From Kineococcus endophyticus (GTDB taxonomy: Bacteria; Actinomycetota; Actinomycetes; Actinomycetales; Kineococcaceae), in assembly GCF_040796495.1 (NCBI RefSeq), contig NZ_JBFNQN010000002.1, forward strand, positions 62,001-126,000: DNA of 64,000 nucleotides, read 5' to 3'. Made by a program: the position numbers and the translations under genes. Of this stretch, positions 52,373 to 62,248 are shown piece after piece (position 1 is the stretch's first letter; every line of letters starts with the position of its first letter). Below the pieces are notes generated by a model. That model searched no databases and was not told the DNA's origin. It saw only the letters and a list, made by a program, of their open reading frames with translations.

Positions 52373-53112
52373 AGCTGGCCGTCGCCGGGGGTACGGGCAC
52401 GGTCGGTCGCCTCGTCGTCGAGGCGGCCCGGGCCCGCGGGCACGACGTGGTCGTGCTGTCCCGCGCCGCCGGCGTCGACCTCACCGCCGGCACCGGGGTG
52501 CGAGAGGCGCTGCAGGGCGTCGCCGCGGTCGTGGACGTCACGTCCACCGCGACCCGCTCCGCAGCGGCGTCCGAGGCCTTCTTCCGGTCCGTCACGACGG
52601 CGCTGCTCGACGCCGAGCAGCGGACCGGGGTCGGGCACCACCTCGTCCTGTCGATCGTCGGTGCGGCGCAGGCCCCGCACGGCTACTACGCGGGCAAGGC
52701 CCTCCAGGAACGGCTCGTCGCGGACGGTCCCGTGCCGTGGACGCTGCTGCGGACCACGCAGTTCCACGAGTTCGCCGGACAGGTGCTGGGCCAGGCCCGC
52801 ATCGGTCCCGTCGACCTCGTCCCCGTCATGCGGTCCGCATCCGTGGCCGCCGTCGAGGTAGCCGACCGGATCGTGGACCTCGTCGAGGCCGGCCCCGCAG
52901 GACGGGTGCGCGACCTCGCCGGCCCGCAGGACCTGCGGATGGTCGACATGGTGCGGGCCTACGCCCGGTCCACCGGACGCGGTGGGCGCGTCGTCGCCGT
53001 CCCGCTCCCCGGGGGTTTCGGCCGCGCGCTGCGCGACGGGACCGTCCTGCCCGGACCGGACGCCGACCGCGGGGCGCAGACGTTCTCCGAGTGGCTCGCC
53101 CGGCTCGGCTGA
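52369..53112 (+). CDS. NAD(P)-binding protein of the atypical SDR / NmrA-like type
   Basis: The 247-residue protein opens with KLAVAGGTGTVGRLVVEAARARGHDVVVLSR, a Rossmann start with GGTGTVG. It has VVDVTSTA, LVLSIVGA and YYAGKALQERLV, where Tyr and Lys are spaced as in atypical SDRs. VPWTLLRTTQFHEF follows. The family includes NADPH-sensing and epimerase-like proteins; the role in this operon is not clear. GTG 52369 overlaps the previous stop. Confidence 0.87.
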   Translation: MKLAVAGGTGTVGRLVVEAARARGHDVVVLSRAAGVDLTAGTGVREALQGVAAVVDVTSTATRSAAASEAFFRSVTTALLDAEQRTGVGHHLVLSIVGAAQAPHGYYAGKALQERLVADGPVPWTLLRTTQFHEFAGQVLGQARIGPVDLVPVMRSASVAAVEVADRIVDLVEAGPAGRVRDLAGPQDLRMVDMVRAYARSTGRGGRVVAVPLPGGFGRALRDGTVLPGPDADRGAQTFSEWLARLG

Positions 53113-53133
53113 CGGGGACCGGCCGGAACGACG

Positions 53134-53165
53134 GAACCCCGGCGAGCAGGTGCTCGCCGGGGTTC
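53134..53165. terminator. Bidirectional terminator
   Basis: GAACCCCGGCGAGCA and TGCTCGCCGGGGTTC form a perfect 15-bp stem around two bases, lying between two convergent genes (stops at 53112 and 53185). It can end both transcripts. Confidence 0.85.
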
Positions 53166-53184
53166 GGTCGTGGAGGGGGTCAGG

Positions 53185-54189
53185 TCAGCGCGTGCCGGCC
53201 TTGGCGTACTCCGACACGGCGTCGATGTTCGAGGAGTCGATGAACGCGGGACCGGTCAGCACGGCTTCGCCCCCGCCGATCGTGTTGGCGTTCGTCAGGT
53301 ACAGCCACAGCGAGTCGATCGCCTCGTAGCCCTGGAGGTAGGGCTGCTGGTCGATCGCCCACGCGACGCTGCCGTCCTTGATGGCCGCGACGAGTTCGCC
53401 GTTGGTGTCGAACGTCGCCAGCTTGGCCTTGCTGCCGGCCTCCTTGAGGGAGTCGACCGCGATGAGCGCGATGGGGGCACCCAGCGTCACCACGTGGTCG
53501 ATGCTCGAGTCCTGCTGCAGCTTGGCGGTGATCGTCGACTGCGTGGCGGCCGAGTCGGTGCCGTTGACGTAGATGTTCTCCACCGAACCAGCCGAACCGA
53601 GACCCTCGGTGATGGCCTTGCAGCGGTCCTCCAGTTGCGACTGGCCCTGGGCCTGGATGACGCAGAGGACCTTCTTCGCGCCCTCCTCGGCCAGACGCGC
53701 GCCCCCGGCCTTCCCGGCGATGGCCTCGTCCTGACCGAAGTAGCCGATGAGCTTCTGCTGCTTCCAGTCGTTGTAGCCGGCGTTGAGGCCGATGACGGGG
53801 ATCTTCGCGGCTTCGGCGTTCGAGATCGCGGAGGTGAGGGCGCTGGCGTTCGGCATCGTCACGGCGATGCCGTCGACCTTGGCGTCCACGGCGTTCTGGA
53901 TGAGGGTGGCCTGCTGGGACGCGTTGTCGTTGTTCACGTACTGCAGCTCGATGTTGTCCTTCTTGGCGGCCGCCTCGGCGCCCTTGCGGACGATGTCCCA
54001 GAAGGTGTCACCGGCCGCCGCGTGCGTCACCAGCGTGATCTTGTACTTCGGGGTGCTCGCGGCCTGGCCGCCCCCGGAGCTGTCGTCGCTGTTGTCGGCT
54101 GCACCGCCGGTGCTGCTGCAGGCCGCGAGGCCCAGTGCCGCCACCGCCAGTGCGGCGGCGGTGCGGAACCCTGCACGGGAGCTCTTCAT
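53185..54189 (-). CDS. ABC-transporter sugar-binding lipoprotein (type I periplasmic binding protein)
   Basis: The 334-residue protein has a signal peptide with lipobox LAACSS and a Ser/Gly linker. The ribose-binding-like domain includes KITLVTHAAAGDTFWDIVRKG, GIAVTMPNASAL, VIGLNAGYND and DHVVTLGAPIAL. It should capture the sugar or inositol at the cell surface. ATG 54189 gives a normal signal peptide; ATG 54201 in frame would add four residues. It is the last gene of the transport operon, which is unusual since binding proteins often come first. Confidence 0.93.
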   Translation of the reverse strand: MKSSRAGFRTAAALAVAALGLAACSSTGGAADNSDDSSGGGQAASTPKYKITLVTHAAAGDTFWDIVRKGAEAAAKKDNIELQYVNNDNASQQATLIQNAVDAKVDGIAVTMPNASALTSAISNAEAAKIPVIGLNAGYNDWKQQKLIGYFGQDEAIAGKAGGARLAEEGAKKVLCVIQAQGQSQLEDRCKAITEGLGSAGSVENIYVNGTDSAATQSTITAKLQQDSSIDHVVTLGAPIALIAVDSLKEAGSKAKLATFDTNGELVAAIKDGSVAWAIDQQPYLQGYEAIDSLWLYLTNANTIGGGEAVLTGPAFIDSSNIDAVSEYAKAGTR

Positions 54190-54304
54190 GTGGTTTCCCA
54201 TCCTCGTCGACAGGTGCCGTCCGCACGGTGCGGAAGCGGCGCTCGGAACCGGTCTCGCGGCGAGCCGGTGGGTGGTGCGGGTGGGGATGCTCAGGGGGTG
54301 GTGC

Positions 54305-55378
54305 TCAAGGACGGGGCCCGAGGTCGATGACGACCCGTTCCCCGGTCTTCAGGGACTGGACCCCGGCGGCGCACACGGCGGCCGCGGCGTACCCGTCCCA
54401 GACGCCCGGGCCGTCGACGTTCGTCCCGGCGCGGACCGCGTCGATCCAGCGCTGGAACTCCACGTCGTAGGCGGCGCCGAAGCGCTCCTTGAAGTCCTTC
54501 GGGATCGATCCGCCCCAGCCACGGCCCGACTGGGTGACCATGCCCCCCTCGAAGCCCCCGGGAAGACCGATCCGGGCCTGCCCCTTCTCGGCGACGAGCT
54601 CGGTGCGGACCTCGTAGCCGAACGTCGTGTTGACGAAGATCTCGACGTCCACCAGGACGCCGGACTCGGTCTCCATGATGACGAACTGCGGGTCCTGCAG
54701 GCCGTCGGGAGCCGAGGTCGTGGACCGCGGCGCGATGACGCGGATGGCCACGACCTCCTCCCCCGTCAGGTACCGCACGACGTCCACCTCGTGCACGACG
54801 GAGTCGAGCATGAGCATCTCGGAGGAGAAGTTCGGCGGGGTCGTGGCGTTCCGGTGCGCACAGTGCAGGAACAGCGGCGCGCCGTACTCACCGGAGGCGA
54901 TGAGCGCCCGCAACTGCTGGTAGCCGGCGTCGAAGCGGCGCATGAAACCGACCTGGACGAGCTGGCGCCCCAGCGCGGCCTCCGCCTCGACGATCCGGCG
55001 CGACGTCTCCGGTGTCGTCGTCAGCGGCTTCTCGCACAGGACCGGCTTGCCGGCCTCCAGCGCGAGCAGGACCAGCTCCTCGTGGGTGAACCCCGGGGTC
55101 GCGATGACCAGCGCGTCGACCTCGGGGTCGACGATCGCGGCCTTCGGGTCGTGGATCGCCCGGACGCCGAACTCCGCGGCCACGGCGTCGGTGCGGACCA
55201 CGTCGACGTCGCTGACCGCGACCAGTTCCGCCCCCGCCGTCAGCGTCGCCAGCCGGCGGGCGTGGTCCTGGCCCATCATGCCGACCCCGAGCACCGCGAC
55301 CCGGACCGGACGGGACCGGTCGTACCCCTGCCGCGCGCTGTCCGGGCTCAGGGCGGTCGTGCTGGTCGTGGTGCTCAT
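54305..55378 (-). CDS. iolG: Inositol 2-dehydrogenase-like Gfo/Idh/MocA oxidoreductase
   Basis: This 357-residue protein has [41 protein letters not shown] and [12 protein letters not shown], which carries the catalytic-site Asp/His pattern of inositol 2-dehydrogenases. It should oxidise myo-inositol to 2-keto-myo-inositol with NAD. It sits between the ATPase gene and the binding-protein gene of the inositol transporter, supporting an inositol substrate. ATG 55378. The gene symbol follows family and context; the substrate is not proven. Confidence 0.88.
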   Translation of the reverse strand: MSTTTSTTALSPDSARQGYDRSRPVRVAVLGVGMMGQDHARRLATLTAGAELVAVSDVDVVRTDAVAAEFGVRAIHDPKAAIVDPEVDALVIATPGFTHEELVLLALEAGKPVLCEKPLTTTPETSRRIVEAEAALGRQLVQVGFMRRFDAGYQQLRALIASGEYGAPLFLHCAHRNATTPPNFSSEMLMLDSVVHEVDVVRYLTGEEVVAIRVIAPRSTTSAPDGLQDPQFVIMETESGVLVDVEIFVNTTFGYEVRTELVAEKGQARIGLPGGFEGGMVTQSGRGWGGSIPKDFKERFGAAYDVEFQRWIDAVRAGTNVDGPGVWDGYAAAAVCAAGVQSLKTGERVVIDLGPRP

Positions 55379-55411
55379 GACGGGTCGCTCCAGTTCTCTC
55401 GGGTCGCCGAC

Positions 55412-56226
<815 letters not shown>

Positions 56227-56230
<4 letters not shown>

Positions 56231-57327
56231 CGCTTGGCCGCCTGGTTCTTCACGACGAGGTTGACGACGGTCGCGATGACGAGCATCGCGCCGAGGAACA
56301 GCTTGTTCCAGTCCGCCTGCCAGCCGGCGTACACGATGCCGTTGGTGACGACGCCGTAGATCAGCGCACCGATGGCCGCGCCGATCGCCGACCCGTAGCC
56401 ACCGGTCATGAGGCACCCGCCGACGACCGCGGCGATGATGTAGTACAGCTCGTTGCCGACGCCGTTGCCGGACTGCACGTTGGAGTAGGCGAAGAGGTTG
56501 TGCATCCCCAGCAGCCAGGCCGTGAAGCCCACACCCATGAACAGGCCGATCTTCGTCTTCCTCACCGGGACGCCGACCGCGCGGGCGGCGACCGGGTCAC
56601 CCCCGGAGGCGAAGATCCAGTTGCCGACCCGGGTGCGCAGCAGGATCCACGTCGCCACGACGACCAGGACGAGCCAGAACAGGATCGGGACCCGCAGACC
56701 GTTGCCCACGGGCAGGGTGTAGTTGAAGAAGGCCTTCGCCGAGTCGAAGCCCGCCATGTCGGTGATGGTCGGCGACGACACCCCACCGGAGACGACCTTC
56801 GTCACCCCGAGGTTCAGACCGGTCAGCATGAAGAACGAGCCCAGCGTGATGATGAAGCTGGGCAGCCCTGTCCGGACGAACAGCCACCCGTTGAACAGGC
56901 CCACCGCCAGCGCCACGACGAGGGCGGCGAGGACGCCGACCCACACGTTGAGGTGCAGCTGGAAGGCGAACGTCGAGGCGGTCAGCGACGCCGTCGTGAC
57001 CGCGACCCCGGCGGACAGGTCGAACTCCCCGCCGATCATCAGCAGCGCGACGCTGACGGCCATGATGCCGATGGTCGAGCTGGAGTAGAGGACCGTGAAG
57101 AGGCTGGCCCCGGACCGCAGCGTCGGCGCGACGACGAGGAACAGGACGAACAGGGCGACGGCCCCGATGAGCGACCCGATCTCGGGCCGCGACAGGATGA
57201 CCGACACCAACGGCCGGGTGCTCACGCGGTCGTCGGCCGACGTGGCCTTGCCTCCCGCGTGGGTGGTGGCAGCCGAGGCGGCCGGGCCTGCGCCCGCGTC
57301 ACCACCGGCCTTCGTGCGAATCTCCAT
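56227..57327 (-). CDS. Sugar ABC-transporter permease
   Basis: This 366-residue RbsC/FrcB-like permease has a long polar N-terminal tail (1-~45) and about ten hydrophobic segments. The central conserved block IGGEFDLSAGVAVTTASLTAS is followed by GLPSFIITLGSFFMLTGLN and VVGGCLMTGGYGSAIGAAIGALIYG, which contacts the ATPase. It forms the membrane channel of the transporter. ATG 57327 follows GAGAGGAC; 42 bp separate it from the iolE-like gene. Confidence 0.94.
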
Positions 57328-57369
57328 CGATCCGTCCTCTCGTGAGGTCGCCGTGCCGAACCCGGCGGT

Positions 57370-58257
57370 CTAGCGGCAGGAGTTGAGGTAGGTGCGGGTG
57401 CGGGTCGCGATGGGCAGCGGCGTGTCGAACGCCACCGGGTAGAGGTCCTGCTCGACGATCGCGAAGATGTCGCGCCCCAGGCCCTCGAGCGCGTCGAGGA
57501 TGGGCGGCATGGCGGGGACGCCCTGCGGCGGTTCCACCATCGCGCCGAGCGCGACGGCCTCGCCGAAGGGCAGGTCCTCCGCCTTGACCTTGGCCACGAC
57601 CGCCGGGTCGACCTGCTTGAGGTGGACGTAGGCGATGCGGTCGGGGTGGTCGGCGATGATCTTCAGGCTGTCCCCGCCGGAGTACGCGACGTGGCCGGTG
57701 TCGAGGCAGAGCTTGACGACGTCGGGGTCGGTGATCTCGAGGAACCGGTCGACCTCGGCGTGGGTGTCGATGTGGGTGTCGGCGTGGGAGTGGACCGCGA
57801 CCTGCAGGCCGTACCCGTTGCGGACGTCGCGCCCGAGGCGGTCCATGCCGGCGGCGAGCCGCGCCCACCCCTCCTCGTCGAGCTCGCGGGGTTCGATCTG
57901 CTCGCCGGTCTTGTCGCTGCGCCACTGGCCGGGGATCACCACGAGGTGGGTGCCGCCCATGGCCTGGGTCAGCTTGGCGACCTGCTCGACCTGCGCCCAC
58001 GCCTCGTCGTAGTGGTCCGGGCGGTGCAGCGCGGCGAAGATCGTGCCGGCGGACACCTTGAGCCTGCGCTTCTCGAGCTCGTCGGACAGTTCCGCCGGGT
58101 CGGTCGGCAGGTAGCCGTAGGGGCCGAGCTCGATCCACTCGTACCCGGCGTCGACGACCTCGTCGAGGAAGCGGGATGCGGGGGTCTGCAGCTCGTCGTC
58201 GGCGAACCAGACGCCCCAGGAGTCGGGGGCGGTGCCGATGGTGATGGAGCGGCCCAT
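57370..58257 (-). CDS. iolE: Inosose dehydratase-like TIM-barrel protein
   Basis: The 295-residue AP_endonuc_2-fold protein has TAPDSWGVWFADDELQTP and GYEWIELGPYGYLPTDP, the start typical of IolE. The metal ligands are Glu in WIELG, His in VAVHSHADTHI, Asp/His in CLDTGHVAYSGG and Glu in AIVEQDLYP. It should dehydrate 2-keto-myo-inositol to the trione. A 2-keto-inositol isomerase (IolI-like) role is the main alternative. First gene of the five-gene transport operon, behind a promoter region that shares a motif with the iolC promoter. Confidence 0.85.
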   Translation of the reverse strand: MGRSITIGTAPDSWGVWFADDELQTPASRFLDEVVDAGYEWIELGPYGYLPTDPAELSDELEKRRLKVSAGTIFAALHRPDHYDEAWAQVEQVAKLTQAMGGTHLVVIPGQWRSDKTGEQIEPRELDEEGWARLAAGMDRLGRDVRNGYGLQVAVHSHADTHIDTHAEVDRFLEITDPDVVKLCLDTGHVAYSGGDSLKIIADHPDRIAYVHLKQVDPAVVAKVKAEDLPFGEAVALGAMVEPPQGVPAMPPILDALEGLGRDIFAIVEQDLYPVAFDTPLPIATRTRTYLNSCR

Positions 58258-58333
58258 GGGGAACTTCCTCCACGTCCTCGTGTGTGTCCTCGGGAGTTCG
58301 TCGCCGGCCCGCGCGGGGTGGGCGACTGCGAGA

Positions 58334-58389
58334 ACTCTGGCGCAGGACAGCGGGAACTGTCAAGAGATTGTCGTTACATTCTGACGTCA
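58334..58389 (-). promoter_or_regulatory. Promoter and candidate operator of the iolE-transport operon
   Basis: On the minus strand TTGACA (58363-58358) is followed after 18 bases by CAGAGT (58339-58334), a plausible actinobacterial -35/-10 pair about 75 bp before the iolE start. Just upstream of the -35 lie GACAA, TGT and the palindrome TGACGTCA (58382-58389). The same set of elements occurs before iolC. Confidence 0.5.
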
Positions 58390-58415
58390 GCAATCCGTCA
58401 GGAGCCGGACGCAGC

Positions 58416-58447
58416 GCGACCTCCCCGGCGGGTGCCGGGGAGGTCGC
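58416..58447 (-). terminator. Terminator behind iolD
   Basis: GCGACCTCCCCGGC and GCCGGGGAGGTCGC form a perfect 14-bp stem with a GGGT loop, 21 bp after the iolD stop and just before the promoter of the next operon. Confidence 0.85.
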
Positions 58448-58468
58448 GGACGGAGGGGGTCGTGGGCG

Positions 58469-60400
58469 TCAGAGGAGCGGGCGCTGGGCCTGCTTCTTGC
58501 CCTCGTACCAGGTGCGGGCCGTGCGGGTGGACTCCAGGTGCGAGACCTCCGAGACCGGGACGTCCCACCAGCCGCCGCCGTCGGGCGCCTCGGAGTACAG
58601 GTCGGTCTCGACGTGCACGACGGTCGACTCGCTCGACGCCTTCGCCTCCTGCAGCGCCTCCACGAGTTCCTTGCGGGTGCCCACGCGGACCGCGCGCACC
58701 CCCAGGCTGGCGGCGTTCGCCGCGAGGTCGACGGGCAGCTTGTCGCCCTCCAGGCGCCCCTCGGCGGTGCGGCGGCGGTACTTCGTGCCGTAGCGCTGGG
58801 AGCCGTGCTGCTCGGACAGGGCGCCGATCGAGGCGAAACCGTGGTTCTGCAGCAGGACGACGATGAGCTTCACGCCCTCCTGGACCGCCGTCACGAGTTC
58901 GGTCGGCATCATGAGGTACGAACCGTCCCCGACGGTGACGAACACGTCCCGGTCGGGGGCGGCGAGGGCGACACCGATGCCCCCGGGGATCTCGTAGCCC
59001 ATGCAGGAGTAGCCGTACTCCACGTGGTACTGCTTCGGGTCGCGGCTGCGCCACATGCAGTGCAGGTCCCCGGGCAGCGAGCCCGCGGCGCACACCACGA
59101 CGTCGCGGTCCTCGGCCACCTCGTCGACGGCGCCGATGACCTCGGCCTGCGCCAGCAGACCCGTGCGTTCGCCGATGCCGGAGTGGAAGAACGAGTCGAC
59201 GACCTCGTCCCACTCGCGGTTCAGCCGGGCGGCCCGCTCGCGGTAGGCGTCGGGGGTCGAGAAGTCCGCCAGCGCGGCGGTGAGCGCCTCGAGGGCGACC
59301 TTCGCGTCCGCCTGGACGGGAACACCCGCGTGCTTGACGGCGTCGATCGCCGCCACGTTGACGTTGACGAACCTGACGTCGGGGTTCTGGAACGCCGTGC
59401 GCGAGGCCGTCGTGAAGTCGGAGTACCGCGTCCCCACGCCGATGACGACGTCGGCCTCGGCGGCGATCTCGTTGGCGCCCGTCGTCCCGGTGGACCCGAT
59501 GGCCCCCAGGGACAGCGGGTGGTCGTAGCGGATCGCGCCCTTGCCGGCCTGCGACTGCCCGACGGGGATGCCCGTCGCCTCGACGAAGGCCTTCAGCGCC
59601 TCGGTCGCGTGGGAGTACACGACGCCACCGCCGGCCACGACCAGCGGCGCCTTGGCGGTGCGGATGAGGGCCGCGGCCTCGTCGACCGCGATCTGCTCCG
59701 GCACGGGCCGGGCGATGCGCCAGGTGCGCTCCCGGAACAGCTCGACCGGGAACTCCCACGCCTCGGCCTGCAGGTCCTCGGGCAGGCAGATCGTGGCGGC
59801 GCCCGTCTCGGCCGGGTCGGTCAGCACGCGCATCGCGCCCAGCAGGGCCGACGGCAGCTGCTCGGGCCGCCACACGCGGTCGAAGAACTTCGACAGCGGC
59901 CGGAACGCGTCGTTCACCGACACGTCGTAGCCGTAGGGCTGCTCGAGCTCCTGCAGCACGGGCGAGGCGACGCGCGTGGCGAACACGTCGCTCGGCAGCA
60001 GCAGCACGGGGATGCGGTTGATCGTCGCGAGCGCCGCACCCGTCAGCATGTTCGAGGACCCCGGGCCGACCGAGGCCGTGACGGCCAGGGTCTGCAGGCG
60101 GTCCTGCTGGCGGGCGTAGCCGACGGCCGCGTGGACCATGGCCTGCTCGTTGCGGCCGGTCATGTACGGGACCCGCGCCGGAGGCGTCCACCCGTCGCCG
60201 AGGGCCCCCTCCTCCGCTTCGAGCAGCGCCTGCCCGACACCGGCCACGTTGCCGTGGCCGAAGATGCCGAACACCCCGCCGAAGAACGGGCGACGGACAC
60301 CGTCGCGTTCGGAGAACTGGGCCTGGAGGAAGCGGACGACGGCCTGCGAGACCGTCAGCCGGACCGTCTGCACGGCCGGGTTCGGGGGGACTGCGCTCAT
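58469..60400 (-). CDS. iolD: 3D-(3,5/4)-trihydroxycyclohexane-1,2-dione acylhydrolase
   Basis: This 643-residue thiamine-diphosphate enzyme has RLTVSQAVVRFLQAQFSE and FGIFGHGNVAGVGQALLE at the N-terminus. The Glu region RNEQAMVHAAVGYAR, the central domain and the ThDP motif GDGSYLMMPTELVTA...LLQNHGFASIG follow. It opens the cyclohexane ring of the inositol-derived dione to 5-deoxy-glucuronate. Length and motifs match full IolD. It is the last gene of the iolC-aldolase-iolB-iolD transcript and is followed by a strong terminator. GTG/ATG choice: ATG 60400 gives MSAVPPN. Confidence 0.97.
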   Translation of the reverse strand: MSAVPPNPAVQTVRLTVSQAVVRFLQAQFSERDGVRRPFFGGVFGIFGHGNVAGVGQALLEAEEGALGDGWTPPARVPYMTGRNEQAMVHAAVGYARQQDRLQTLAVTASVGPGSSNMLTGAALATINRIPVLLLPSDVFATRVASPVLQELEQPYGYDVSVNDAFRPLSKFFDRVWRPEQLPSALLGAMRVLTDPAETGAATICLPEDLQAEAWEFPVELFRERTWRIARPVPEQIAVDEAAALIRTAKAPLVVAGGGVVYSHATEALKAFVEATGIPVGQSQAGKGAIRYDHPLSLGAIGSTGTTGANEIAAEADVVIGVGTRYSDFTTASRTAFQNPDVRFVNVNVAAIDAVKHAGVPVQADAKVALEALTAALADFSTPDAYRERAARLNREWDEVVDSFFHSGIGERTGLLAQAEVIGAVDEVAEDRDVVVCAAGSLPGDLHCMWRSRDPKQYHVEYGYSCMGYEIPGGIGVALAAPDRDVFVTVGDGSYLMMPTELVTAVQEGVKLIVVLLQNHGFASIGALSEQHGSQRYGTKYRRRTAEGRLEGDKLPVDLAANAASLGVRAVRVGTRKELVEALQEAKASSESTVVHVETDLYSEAPDGGGWWDVPVSEVSHLESTRTARTWYEGKKQAQRPLL

Positions 60401-60449
60401 CGGGTTCTCTCAGTTCTCGGCGGTGTCCGGTGCGATCACTTCGGGGCCA

Positions 60450-61352
60450 TCACTTCGGGGCGGAGTAGAACGGTAGCCGCGCGTCGACCTGCTGCCCGTC
60501 CCAGGTCGACCGCACCCACCCGTGGGCGGGGTCGTCGCAGATCTTCCAGGCCCGCTCGTCCTCGGGCCCGGCCATGACGTTCAGGTAGTACATGTCGTAC
60601 GCCGGGGAGGCGATCGACGGGCCGTGCCAGCCGTGCGGGATGAGCACGACGTCGCCGGAGTGCACCTCCTCCAGCACGTCGATCGGCCGGTCGGGGTCCT
60701 GGACGTCGCCGTACACCTGCTGGATCCCGACGCCCCCGGGAACGGTCGGGACGCCGTCCGGCGCGAGGGCGCGGAACTCGTAGTAGTAGATCTCCTCGAG
60801 CTCGCTCTCGACGTCGCTCGTGCGGTCGTGCCGGTGCGGCGGGTAGGACGACCAGTTCCCGCCCGGGGTCAGGACCTCGCAGGCGATGAGCTTGTCGGTC
60901 TCGAACGCCGCCGGGGTGGCGAAGTTGTTGACCTGCCGGCTGGCCTGCCCGGCGCCCCGCAGTTCCACGGGGACGCCGGACGCCGGGCCGTAGCGGGCAG
61001 GCAGGCGGCGCGACGCCCGTGCGCCCGGGAACGAGAACACGCCGCCTGCGGCACTGTGGACGGTCAGCTCGCTGTCGCGGCCGACGTAGGCGAAGTCGGT
61101 GACGCCGTCGAAGACGCTCGTCCGACCGGCCAGCTCGAACCGCTCACCGTCGACCTCGACGGTGCAGGAACCCGACAGGGGCAGGACCAGGAGCTCGTCC
61201 TCCCCCGTCGCGACCGTGCGCGAGGCACCCGGGGCCAGCGTCAGGACGCGCAGGCTGGAGTACCCCCAGCCCGCCGACTCCGGGGAGACGACGAGGTCGA
61301 AGCCCCCGGCCGCCGAGGCCCCCGCGGGGACGTACAGGTCCGCGCTGCTCAC
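60450..61352 (-). CDS. iolB: 5-deoxy-glucuronate isomerase
   Basis: The 300-residue bicupin has metal-binding residues in YPPHRHDRTSDVESELEEIYYYEF (two His, Glu) and late HGWHGPSIASPAYDMYYLNVMAG. It converts 5-deoxy-glucuronate to 2-deoxy-5-keto-gluconate. GTG 61352 follows GAGGAG. Length is as usual for IolB. Eight bases separate it from the aldolase gene. Confidence 0.96.
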   Translation of the reverse strand: MSSADLYVPAGASAAGGFDLVVSPESAGWGYSSLRVLTLAPGASRTVATGEDELLVLPLSGSCTVEVDGERFELAGRTSVFDGVTDFAYVGRDSELTVHSAAGGVFSFPGARASRRLPARYGPASGVPVELRGAGQASRQVNNFATPAAFETDKLIACEVLTPGGNWSSYPPHRHDRTSDVESELEEIYYYEFRALAPDGVPTVPGGVGIQQVYGDVQDPDRPIDVLEEVHSGDVVLIPHGWHGPSIASPAYDMYYLNVMAGPEDERAWKICDDPAHGWVRSTWDGQQVDARLPFYSAPK

Positions 61353-61360
61353 GTCGCTCC

Positions 61361-62248
61361 TCACCGCACCAGGGAGACGGCGGTCTTGACCGCGGCCTCG
61401 ACGTCGCCGTCCGGCGGGTAGAGCAGCGTGCGCCCGACGGTCAGCCCGCGCACGGACGGCAGCGCCAGCGCCTTGCGCCACGTCGCGAACGTCTCCTCCG
61501 GGGAGGTCGTCGGGTCCCCGCCCAGCAGCAGCGTCGGGAACGTCGTGGACTCCATGACGCGTTCCATGTCGTCGACCACGGGGATCTTCAACCACGTGTA
61601 CGCGGTCGTCCGCCCCAGGGCCTGGGCGACGTTGATGGACTTCACGACGCCCTCGGCCGACAGGTCGTGGACGACCTTGCCGCCCTGGCGGCTGGACCAG
61701 AACGGTTCGATCATCGCGACGAGCTTGCGGGCTGCCAGCTCGCTGATCGCGTCGGCCGAGGCCGTGAGCGTGGGCAGCGTGCCGGCGTCGTCGAGCGCGA
61801 TGCGGGTGAGGAACTTGCCGCCGTCGAGGTTCATGTCCTCGATGGCCTGCGCGTCGTACCCGGTGAAACGGTCGTCGAGCTCGAAGCTGGCGCCCTGCAG
61901 GCCACCGCGGTTCATCGACCCGAAGACGACCTTGCCCTCCAGCGCCCCGAGGAGCGTGAGGTCCTCGATGATGTCGGCCGAGCCGAGCAGCCCGTCGACC
62001 CCGGGGACGGCGAGCGCGACCCGGAGGCGTTCGAGGAGTTCGGTGCGGTCGGCCATCGCCATGGGGTTCGACCCGACACCGTTGGCGCCGCGGGCGGGGT
62101 GGTCGGCGGCGACGACCATGAGCCGGCCGTCGCCCTCGAGCAGCGGGCGCCGACGGCGGGCGCGGGAGAGTTCCAGGATGCGCTCGGGCTGCCGGGCGCG
62201 GATCTCGGCGACCTCGGCGAGGTCGCGGGCGAACTGCTGGTCAGGCAC
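61361..62248 (-). CDS. Class I-type aldolase of the Cgl0158/LacD-DeoC group, probably for the last inositol step
   Basis: This 295-residue TIM barrel has RLMVVAADHPARGANGV, the Lys candidate in YTWLKIPVV, and LLLGGDPTTSPEETF with GLTVGRTLLYP near the phosphate site. It belongs to the (beta/alpha)8 proteins found in actinobacterial inositol loci in place of the zinc aldolase IolJ. It should cleave 2-deoxy-5-keto-gluconate 6-phosphate to dihydroxyacetone phosphate and malonate semialdehyde. The start GTG 62248 overlaps the iolC stop by eight bases. Confidence 0.85.
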   Translation of the reverse strand: MPDQQFARDLAEVAEIRARQPERILELSRARRRRPLLEGDGRLMVVAADHPARGANGVGSNPMAMADRTELLERLRVALAVPGVDGLLGSADIIEDLTLLGALEGKVVFGSMNRGGLQGASFELDDRFTGYDAQAIEDMNLDGGKFLTRIALDDAGTLPTLTASADAISELAARKLVAMIEPFWSSRQGGKVVHDLSAEGVVKSINVAQALGRTTAYTWLKIPVVDDMERVMESTTFPTLLLGGDPTTSPEETFATWRKALALPSVRGLTVGRTLLYPPDGDVEAAVKTAVSLVR

